Part shown: piece after piece, positions 1-5,435 of the stretch
Layout: each line of letters starts with the position of its first letter
Numbering within the stretch: the first letter of the stretch is position 1
Assembly: GCA_027347805.1 (NCBI GenBank)
Contig: DAIEQP010000075.1
Span: 1-7,724 of the forward strand
Source: Ignavibacteria bacterium
Lineage (GTDB): Bacteria > Bacteroidota > Ignavibacteria > Ignavibacteriales > Melioribacteraceae
Length of the DNA: 7,724 bases
Direction: 5' to 3'
Notes under the pieces: model-generated
Databases searched by the model: none
The model's input: the letters and a program-made list of their open reading frames with translations, nothing else
Told to the model about the DNA's origin: nothing
Position numbers and translations under genes: made by a program

Positions 1-81
1 AAAGCCTTGGAATATTTTAGAAAAAACTTTTCAAAGTATTTTTTACTGGTAGGGTATTTTATCAGTAAGGTGTATAATTAA
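1..81 (+). CDS. C-terminal end of a probable ECF-type RNA polymerase sigma factor (partial)
   Basis: Frame 1 is open from the window edge to a TAA at 79-81 and encodes 26 residues, beginning KALEYFRKNF and ending ISKVYN. A short basic helix of the form 'KAL.Y.RK' followed by a brief tail is how many Bacteroidota ECF sigma factors end, just after the region 4 helix-turn-helix. The stronger argument is context: a FecR-type anti-sigma gene starts only 17 bases downstream, and sigma/FecR pairs are normally adjacent and co-transcribed. The body of the gene lies outside the window, so neither the sigma2 nor the sigma4 domain can be checked. The assignment rests on position and a weak match of the tail. 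Confidence 0.55.
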   Translation, partial: KALEYFRKNFSKYFLLVGYFISKVYN

Positions 82-98
82 TTAGAATAGGAAAAATT

Positions 99-1115
99 AT
101 GAACAACAAAAAATTTCTTGATCTGGGTTTGAAATCTCTGACTGGAGAATTAACTGCGGATGAAGAAAAATACTTTAACGATATGCTTTCACATTCAGAT
201 CAAAACCAAAAGGAATTTGACAAGCTTAAGTTATTTTGGGATCGATCAAAGATAAATTCAGAAGTAGCAATAGATTTAGACAAAGACTGGGAATTATTAA
301 ATCGACGAATATCTGATAGTGAAATGATAAAGGAAATAAATACAGTTCCTGGTTTGGTACAAAAAATCTATAATTCACTTTTAACCCCAAAATTACGTCC
401 AGCATTTTTTGGTCTTTCTGTTTTGCTCGTTTTAATTTGCAGCTTTTTGTTATTTACAAAAGAAGGTGTTAAAGTAAAAAATTTAACCGCACAAACATAT
501 TCAAGGGATCTTAAAACAATTTTACTCCCCGATGGTTCATCAGTAATTCTGAATAATAATAGTAAACTTTTGTATCCAAATGTATTTAATAATAACAGCA
601 GGGAAGTTGCTCTTGAAGGAGAAGCTTTTTTCTCTATTAAAAAAGATGGAAGACCATTCTTAATCAAAACCAGTAATGCTAAAACCACTGTAGTTGGAAC
701 TAAATTTAATATATGGGCTCGCGATCAAAAGACTCGGGTTTCTGTAAATGAAGGGAAAGTTAAAGTTAGTGATGCAATTAATAAGCAGGTAGTTTATTTA
801 AGTAGAAATCAACAAAGTGTTGTGTTACAGAATAACAAACCGTCAGAACCTAAAATTGTTGATTCAGATTTCCTTACCGAATGGATTAAAGAAAAATTGG
901 TCTTTTCAAATTCTCCTTTGAACGAAGTTGTTTCAGAACTCAGAAATTACTACTCAGTTAATATAGCAATCGATGGAACAAATTTAAGTACATATAATCT
1001 TACGGGGTCATTCAAAAATCATGATATTGATAGTGTTCTCACAATGATTTGCCTGGCCCTCGACGTGAATTATATAAAAAATGAAAATGGATATGTGATT
1101 AAGCTAAGAAACTGA
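99..1115 (+). CDS. FecR-family anti-sigma factor with C-terminal DUF4974-type domain
   Basis: This is an inner-membrane anti-sigma regulator of 338 residues, the usual size for Bacteroidota FecR proteins. Residues 1-75 form the cytoplasmic helical part that would hold the sigma factor; it starts with a 'SLTGELTADEE' motif typical of the family. One membrane helix lies at about 102-119. The periplasmic FecR domain covers about 131-235, with the hallmark segments 'LPDGSSVILNNNSKL', 'VALEGEAFFSI' and 'VVGTKFNI'. A DUF4974-type domain, related to the STN fold, fills about 268-337. The ATG at 99 has an AGGA six bases upstream. In known systems a TonB-dependent receptor with an STN domain signals to FecR, which then releases the sigma factor. 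Here no receptor follows; the next two genes carry TonB-like and STN domains. The gene ends with TGA. Confidence 0.93.
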   Translation: MNNKKFLDLGLKSLTGELTADEEKYFNDMLSHSDQNQKEFDKLKLFWDRSKINSEVAIDLDKDWELLNRRISDSEMIKEINTVPGLVQKIYNSLLTPKLRPAFFGLSVLLVLICSFLLFTKEGVKVKNLTAQTYSRDLKTILLPDGSSVILNNNSKLLYPNVFNNNSREVALEGEAFFSIKKDGRPFLIKTSNAKTTVVGTKFNIWARDQKTRVSVNEGKVKVSDAINKQVVYLSRNQQSVVLQNNKPSEPKIVDSDFLTEWIKEKLVFSNSPLNEVVSELRNYYSVNIAIDGTNLSTYNLTGSFKNHDIDSVLTMICLALDVNYIKNENGYVIKLRN

Positions 1116-1198
1116 TCTGATTAGCGCGCAATCATTACAATTTCTTGACTTGATCACCTTTAATAAATCTGTTAGGTATATTAATAGTGAGGTTCAAA

Positions 1199-2029
1199 AT
1201 GAAAAGGAATGTTATAATTGCGACTATTTGGATTGTTCTTCTTACCATAGGATGTTCACATGAGATTCAAAAAACTTCTATTGAAAATTTCACTCCTCCC
1301 ACAATAAAAGAGCAGCCCAAATTATTTTACCCTGTCTCGGCACAGGAGAATTCCATTTATGGAAATATTAAAGCTTCTTTGAAGATTGATAAAACCGGTC
1401 ATGTTGAAAAAGTTTTTATTTTTCAATCTGCCGGCAATGCAATACTTGATAATGCAGTTAGAGAATTTTGCAGTAAATTAATATTCAACCCTGCTTTTCT
1501 GGATGGAAAGCCAATTGATTCAAGAGTTATTTGGGAAGTAAAATTTAATTTTACAAATGATGTTTTCTCTGCAAACGAATATTTGAAAAATGTATCTGAA
1601 TTATACGAACAAGCGAATCGTACAGTTGCAAGGGAACGAATGAGACTTTTGCAGGAAGCAATTGATACACATATTAAGTATATAAATAAGAATTCGGATG
1701 CGCTGAATTTTAATATTGTGATGAGTAAATTAATAGACATTAATCTTGTACGCGAATGGAAAGATTACTGGAATAGTTATCCTTTATCATTCTTGATATT
1801 TCATGATTTCATGAAAAGATTTTCGAATTATGATAGTTTAGAATTTGTAAAGGCTACTATGCTTAATTCACTTAGGAATGATCTCCAGTATATTGAAAAT
1901 TTTAGTGTATCATCGCAAAAAGAAAAGAATGAAAAAGAAATACTGATTCAAAAGATTAAAAATTTTATGACTGCTAATTATCCGGATAAATCTGTTTTAA
2001 TAATTAAAAAGAAACCTGAAAACTGTTAA
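1199..2029 (+). CDS. Probable lipoprotein with TonB C-terminal-like domain and helical C-terminal region
   Basis: The protein has 276 residues from the ATG at 1199. A GTG at 1187 would add four residues, but the ATG is preferred because AGG lies six bases upstream and the signal peptide then begins MKRN. A hydrophobic stretch (about 5-18) ends in LLTIGC, a lipobox-like site with Cys19; the Thr at -3 is not ideal. Residues about 40-118 match the TonB C-terminal fold: 'YGNIKASLKIDKTGHVEKV', an 'AILDNAVREF' helix and 'FNPAFLDGKPIDSRVIWEV'. About 155 residues follow that are predicted mostly helical and that I do not recognise. There is no proline-rich spacer, so it is unlikely to be a classical energy-transducing TonB. 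It probably sits in the envelope and binds a partner. It lies 83 bases after the FecR gene and 13 bases before the next gene, suggesting one operon. Confidence 0.8.
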   Translation: MKRNVIIATIWIVLLTIGCSHEIQKTSIENFTPPTIKEQPKLFYPVSAQENSIYGNIKASLKIDKTGHVEKVFIFQSAGNAILDNAVREFCSKLIFNPAFLDGKPIDSRVIWEVKFNFTNDVFSANEYLKNVSELYEQANRTVARERMRLLQEAIDTHIKYINKNSDALNFNIVMSKLIDINLVREWKDYWNSYPLSFLIFHDFMKRFSNYDSLEFVKATMLNSLRNDLQYIENFSVSSQKEKNEKEILIQKIKNFMTANYPDKSVLIIKKKPENC

Positions 2030-2042
2030 ACCGAATTCAAAA

Positions 2043-2720
2043 ATGATAGCAAAGTTTTTGCAAAAACTGATTTGTATAATGATGCTGGTAATTAGTATTT
2101 CACTGGAGGCTCAGACAGGTGGAATTGCTGATAATACGTCGATTTCATTTAAGTCAAAATCTCTTGCAGAACTTTTACGAGAAATCAGAGTCACTACAGG
2201 AAAGAATTTTATTTACAAAGATGATATTATTGAAAAAGTTAAGGTTGATGGAAAAATTAATAAGAACAATCTGGACAATGATTTAAATAATATTCTCAAT
2301 GGCTCTGGTTTCGCTTCTAAGGAATTTGGCTATAATTCAGTTGTGATTTATCCTAAAAAGAAAAGAAAAAATGAACCGATTGAACATATAGAAGCTTATG
2401 TGCTAAAAGAAACTGAAAATGAAAAAACTGATTCGATTATAACATATACAGATGCTGAATTGTTAACTGTAATGGAACTAGACTACCCGAATACTGCAGT
2501 AAAAAATAAGGAACAGGGTAATGTTAATTTGAAAGTTCTTGTCGGAAGCAACGGTGGTGTATGTAAATCTGAACTTTCGGAAACTTCGGGTTCATCAATG
2601 TTAGATTCAGTTGCACTATCTTATGCAAAGAAATTAAAATTTAATCCGGCTTCCGCAAATGGAAAACCCAGAAGCACATGGGTTAGAATGATCTTTAAAT
2701 ATATTCTGAATGAGAAATAA
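2043..2720 (+). CDS. Secreted STN-domain / TonB C-terminal-domain fusion protein
   Basis: A 225-residue protein of unusual architecture. Residues 1-23 form a signal peptide with likely cleavage at LEA|QT; there is no lipobox Cys and no second membrane segment, so the mature protein should be periplasmic. Residues about 34-104 look like an STN (secretin/TonB N-terminal short) domain: 'SLAELLREIRVTTGKNFIY', 'VKVDGKI' and a closing 'YNSVVIYPKKK' strand. After a charged linker, residues about 143-222 match a TonB C-terminal domain: 'GNVNLKVLVGSNGGV', 'SMLDSVALSYAKKLKFNPA' and 'NGKPRSTWVRMIFKY'. In TonB-dependent receptors the STN domain contacts FecR, so this protein could relay a signal to the FecR encoded upstream; that role is inference. 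The start has no clear Shine-Dalgarno site and lies 13 bases after the previous stop, which suits translational coupling. Confidence 0.82.
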   Translation: MIAKFLQKLICIMMLVISISLEAQTGGIADNTSISFKSKSLAELLREIRVTTGKNFIYKDDIIEKVKVDGKINKNNLDNDLNNILNGSGFASKEFGYNSVVIYPKKKRKNEPIEHIEAYVLKETENEKTDSIITYTDAELLTVMELDYPNTAVKNKEQGNVNLKVLVGSNGGVCKSELSETSGSSMLDSVALSYAKKLKFNPASANGKPRSTWVRMIFKYILNEK

Positions 2721-2997
2721 TCTATTCTGTCTTGATGATGCCTAAGAAGTTAAGTTAAATTTTATTACTATGATAAAATCATAATCATTTCGATAAATAC
2801 TTTTCATCTTAAATTTACAGCCAAATTATTATCGTATTTATTATTGAATTATTGTCTGTAATCGCAAGTTTATTCATCTCTAAATCTGATTTGATGGTAT
2901 AATTTTTGTGTTATAATTTGCTCATATTGTTTTTAAAATTGCACTATCATTCCTAGTAATTGAAAATAATTATCAACCCATTAAATAAGAGGGCTGT
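2721..2997. other. AT-rich intergenic spacer between the regulatory cassette and the sugar module
   Basis: This 277-base spacer separates the sigma/FecR/TonB-like genes from the transporter gene. I see no convincing coding frame in it. It holds a weak AT hairpin (TATGAT-AAA-ATCATA, 2769-2783), which lacks a GC stem or a T run and is a poor terminator. Two TATAAT boxes (2898-2903 and 2912-2917) lie near the right end. The size and composition suit a promoter region for the downstream transporter. Confidence 0.6.
2891..2917 (+). promoter_or_regulatory. Possible promoter for the sugar transporter gene
   Basis: TTGATG (2891-2896) is followed after 15 bases by a perfect TATAAT (2912-2917); another TATAAT lies at 2898-2903. 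The spacing is shorter than the usual 16-18 bases. The Bacteroidota TAnnTTTG box is only approximated (TATAATTTG). In such AT-rich DNA these matches can occur by chance, so this is a weak call supported mainly by its place about 80 bases before the transporter start. Confidence 0.3.
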
Positions 2998-4413
2998 ATG
3001 AGTAAAGAAGTCCACAAACTTTCATTCAAGGAAAAAGTCGGTTACGGATTTGGAGATTTAGCGTCTGTTTTATTCTGGCAGACAATTATGGTTTATTTAC
3101 TATTCTTTTATACAGATATTTTTGGTTTGACTGCAGCTGCTGCAGGAATAATGTTTTTTGTTTCAAGAATTCTTGATGCTTTTTTTGATGTTGTAATTGG
3201 TATGACTGCAGACAGAACTGTGAGCAGATGGGGGAAGTTTAGGCCTTATATTTTATTTGGTGCTGTTCCACTTGCAATCTCTGCAGTGTTGGCATTTACG
3301 ACACCAGGTTTCGGTGAAACAGGAAAAGTGATCTACGCTTATATTACTTTCATTTTGTTCATGTTCATGTATTCCACTGTCAATATTCCTTATACTGCCT
3401 TACTTGGAGTAATTAGCGATGATCCAGTTGAAAGAACAAGCGCTGCTTCATTTAAATTTGTTGGCGCATACTTAGCAGGATTTATAGTATCTGCTTCTGC
3501 TTTACCCCTTGCAAAATATTTGGGTGCTGGAAATGATGGAAGAGGTTGGCAATTCACTATGATGCTTTATGGAGTTGCAGCAGTATTATTTTTTATGGTA
3601 ACATTTCTTTCGACAAAGGAACGAATTCAACCGATTGCTAAAGAAAAAACCTCCATTAAAAATGATCTGAAAGATATTTCCCAAAATGTACCATGGATTT
3701 TGTTGTTTATTGTAACAATCCTTTTTATTCTTTTTGTTTGTATTCGTATGAGCGTTACTGCGCATTACTTCAAATATTATGTTGGTGAGCAGGAGTTTAA
3801 TTTCTTTGGCAATAAATACAAATTTGGTTTCGAAGTTCTAGCTTCGGCATTTAACACAGTTGGCCAGCTTGTTTCATTAATTGGTGTGCTTGCTGTTCCA
3901 TGGTTTACTAAACTTGTTGGAAGAAAAACTGCTGTTATAAGTTTATTTGTTGTTGCGCTCATATGCACTGGTTCATTTGTTTTCTTGTCACCGGATAACT
4001 TAACCTGGATTTTTATTTTTCAAACACTTGGATCAATTACTGGCGGGCCAATCTCTACTTTGCTCTGGGTTATGTATGCTGATACAGCTGATTATTCTGA
4101 ATGGAAACCAGGAAGAAGAGCAACTGGACTAGTATTCTCTGCATCAATTATGTCTAATAAATTGGGTTGGGCAATTGGTAGTATGATAGCAGGATTAATT
4201 CTTGCATCAACTGGCTTTGTACCTAACGTTATGCAAAATGCAAATGTATTAAATGGTTTAAAAAATATGATGAGTATAATTCCTGTTGCAGCAGGTTTAA
4301 TCGCGCTTATCATTCTCATGTTCTTCTATAAACTCGATGAACAAACAATGATAAAAGTAAAAGCAGAACTTGAGGAAAGAAGATCTGCTATCGGTGAAGA
4401 AGCAACTGCATAA
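2998..4413 (+). CDS. GPH-family (MelB-like) sugar:cation symporter
   Basis: This inner-membrane carrier imports a glycoside together with Na+ or H+. Its 471 residues match MelB-type transporters (about 470), and about 12 hydrophobic segments fit the MFS fold. Family motifs are clear: 'GYGFGDLASVLFWQ' at the N-terminus; 'RILDAFFD' in helix II, where D60 and D64 align with the MelB cation-site pair Asp55/Asp59; 'DRTVSRWGKFRPY' in the first cytoplasmic loop (72-84); and 'YADTADYSEWKPGRRATG' (360-377) before helix XI, where K388 matches MelB Lys377. All key residues are present, so it should be functional. The ATG has AGAGGG five bases upstream. The next gene encodes a disaccharide phosphorylase, so the cargo is probably its substrate; the sequence alone does not name the sugar. 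A terminator hairpin follows the stop codon. Confidence 0.93.
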   Translation: MSKEVHKLSFKEKVGYGFGDLASVLFWQTIMVYLLFFYTDIFGLTAAAAGIMFFVSRILDAFFDVVIGMTADRTVSRWGKFRPYILFGAVPLAISAVLAFTTPGFGETGKVIYAYITFILFMFMYSTVNIPYTALLGVISDDPVERTSAASFKFVGAYLAGFIVSASALPLAKYLGAGNDGRGWQFTMMLYGVAAVLFFMVTFLSTKERIQPIAKEKTSIKNDLKDISQNVPWILLFIVTILFILFVCIRMSVTAHYFKYYVGEQEFNFFGNKYKFGFEVLASAFNTVGQLVSLIGVLAVPWFTKLVGRKTAVISLFVVALICTGSFVFLSPDNLTWIFIFQTLGSITGGPISTLLWVMYADTADYSEWKPGRRATGLVFSASIMSNKLGWAIGSMIAGLILASTGFVPNVMQNANVLNGLKNMMSIIPVAAGLIALIILMFFYKLDEQTMIKVKAELEERRSAIGEEATA

Positions 4414-4436
4414 TTGAAAAATGATTTACATAAATG

Positions 4437-4463
4437 AAAACCACCAACTTATTGGTGGTTTTT
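4437..4463 (+). terminator. Rho-independent terminator after the symporter gene
   Basis: A perfect 11-base stem (AAAACCACCAA, 4437-4447, with TTGGTGGTTTT, 4452-4462), a four-base loop CTTA, and a run of five T (4459-4463). The A run on the left arm means it could also stop transcription on the other strand. It starts 24 bases after the symporter stop and ends 48 bases before the phosphorylase start, so it would limit read-through from the transporter into the phosphorylase. Confidence 0.85.
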
Positions 4464-4511
4464 GCTTAATGGAATGAAAATTATTCTAGAAAATTTTATG
4501 GAGAATAAAAA

Positions 4512-5348
4512 ATGCAATATGGTTTTTTTGATGATGTAAATAAAGAATATGTAATTGATAGACCTGATACACCAAGATCTTGGAGTAATTATTTAGGATC
4601 GACAGAATATGGGGCCATTATTACTAATAATGCCGGCGGGTATAGTTTTTATAAATCTGCAGCACAGGGAAGATTTACACGCTTGCGGTTCAATGTTATT
4701 CCAATGGATCAGCCCGGCAGATATTTTTACATTCATGATAAAGACAGTAAAGATTTTTGGTCAACAAGCTGGCAGCCGGTTGGAAAATCGTTAAAAGAAT
4801 TTAAATCAGAATGCCGCCACGGATCTGCATATACAAAAATTAATTCTGAATATTCTGGAATAAAAACTGAATCGCTTTATTTTGTCCCTCTCGGAAAAAC
4901 ATTTGAATGCTGGCTCCTCAAAGTAACTAACAATGACAAAGAGAAAAGAAGGTTAAGTGTGTTCACTTATGTTGAATACACGAATAACTGGAATCTATCG
5001 CAGGACATGAACAATCTCCAGTATTCTCAATACATCCTCAAAATGGATGTTGTTGATAATATTATTGATCATGGAACAAATGTATTCATGCCTCACATGC
5101 CAGAAAATTTTCAGGATGATGGACAGGGAAGACATACGTTTCTCGCAATTGCCGGTGCCGATGTTGTTGGATATGATACTGATCGAGAAGTTTTTCTTGG
5201 TCCATACCGCACTTATGCAAATCCTTTATCTGTTGAAGTAGGAAAGTGCAAAAATTCACTTGCCGTTGGAGATAACGGCTGCGGAACATTGCAGGTTGAT
5301 ATTGATCTTGAAGCTGGTGAAGCAAAAGAGCTGATAGTGCTGATGTGA
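4512..5348 (+). CDS. GH94 glycoside phosphorylase, N-terminal part (stops at an in-frame TGA)
   Basis: These 278 residues form the N-terminal beta-sandwich of a GH94 phosphorylase (formerly glycosyltransferase family 36). The family reversibly cleaves a beta-linked disaccharide with phosphate, giving a sugar 1-phosphate and a free sugar. The start MQYGFFDDVNKEYVIDRP, then 'WSNYLGS', 'NAGGYSFYKSA', 'GRYFYIHDKD', 'SWQPVGKSL', 'FVPLG' and 'GYDTDREVFLGPYRTY', are characteristic. A GGAG eight bases upstream supports the ATG at 4512. The frame ends at TGA 5346-5348 after 'AKELIVLM', where relatives continue with Gly and a segment like the one encoded directly after the stop (IGEAKVEGKQALKEF). With the next CDS the uninterrupted length would be 796 residues, normal for the family. 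Alone, this fragment lacks the catalytic domain. It is either one half of a broken gene, a gene read through at UGA, or a sequencing error. Confidence 0.9.
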   Translation: MQYGFFDDVNKEYVIDRPDTPRSWSNYLGSTEYGAIITNNAGGYSFYKSAAQGRFTRLRFNVIPMDQPGRYFYIHDKDSKDFWSTSWQPVGKSLKEFKSECRHGSAYTKINSEYSGIKTESLYFVPLGKTFECWLLKVTNNDKEKRRLSVFTYVEYTNNWNLSQDMNNLQYSQYILKMDVVDNIIDHGTNVFMPHMPENFQDDGQGRHTFLAIAGADVVGYDTDREVFLGPYRTYANPLSVEVGKCKNSLAVGDNGCGTLQVDIDLEAGEAKELIVLM

Positions 5349-5364
5349 ATCGGTGAAGCAAAAG
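5316..5364 (+). repeat. 13-base direct repeat flanking the in-frame TGA
   Basis: GGTGAAGCAAAAG occurs exactly at 5316-5328 and again at 5352-5364, 36 bases (12 codons) apart and in the same frame, so both copies encode GEAK. The TGA lies between them. Both GEAK segments fit the protein family, so this may be coincidence. Confidence 0.7.
5346..5348 (+). other. In-frame TGA interrupting the GH94 phosphorylase
   Basis: TGA lies in the same frame as both flanking fragments: 4512, 5346 and 5436 are all divisible by three. The 29 codons between it and the TTG at 5436 contain no further stop and read as family sequence (IGEAKVEGKQALKEFGEINK). Relatives usually carry Gly at this place, so one GGA-to-TGA change explains it. 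No insertion or deletion is needed. Confidence 0.9.
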
Positions 5365-5435
5365 TTGAAGGAAAACAAGCGCTAAAAGAATTCGGTGAGA
5401 TTAACAAAGTTAAAGAAGAGTTTGAAAAAGTTAAA

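Noticed and set aside
368..688. Open frame on the - strand opposite the FecR gene
   Set aside because: It is fully inside a clear FecR coding region, resembles no family I know, and has low-complexity Leu/Ser content typical of an antisense shadow.
1145..1182. Promoter before the TonB-like lipoprotein gene (TTGACT at 1145-1150, TATATT at 1177-1182)
   Set aside because: The spacing is 26 bases, too long for a normal promoter, and no better -10 box lies at the right distance.
1187..1198. GTG at 1187 as the start of the TonB-like lipoprotein
   Set aside because: It adds only MRFK before the natural signal-peptide start; the ATG at 1199 has a better-placed AGG and a normal lipoprotein N-terminus.
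2769..2783. Hairpin TATGAT-AAA-ATCATA as terminator of the regulatory cassette
   Set aside because: The stem is only six AT-rich base pairs and no T run follows, so it is expected by chance in such DNA.
5346..5348. UGA reassigned to glycine or tryptophan
   Set aside because: All visible Trp codons I checked are TGG, Gly is written with ordinary GGN codons, and no other gene here has an internal TGA. TGA ends the FecR and GH94 genes. A reassigned code would show many in-frame TGA codons.
5346..5390. Selenocysteine insertion at the TGA
   Set aside because: The position corresponds to Gly in relatives, not Cys, and I see no convincing SECIS-like hairpin just after the stop.
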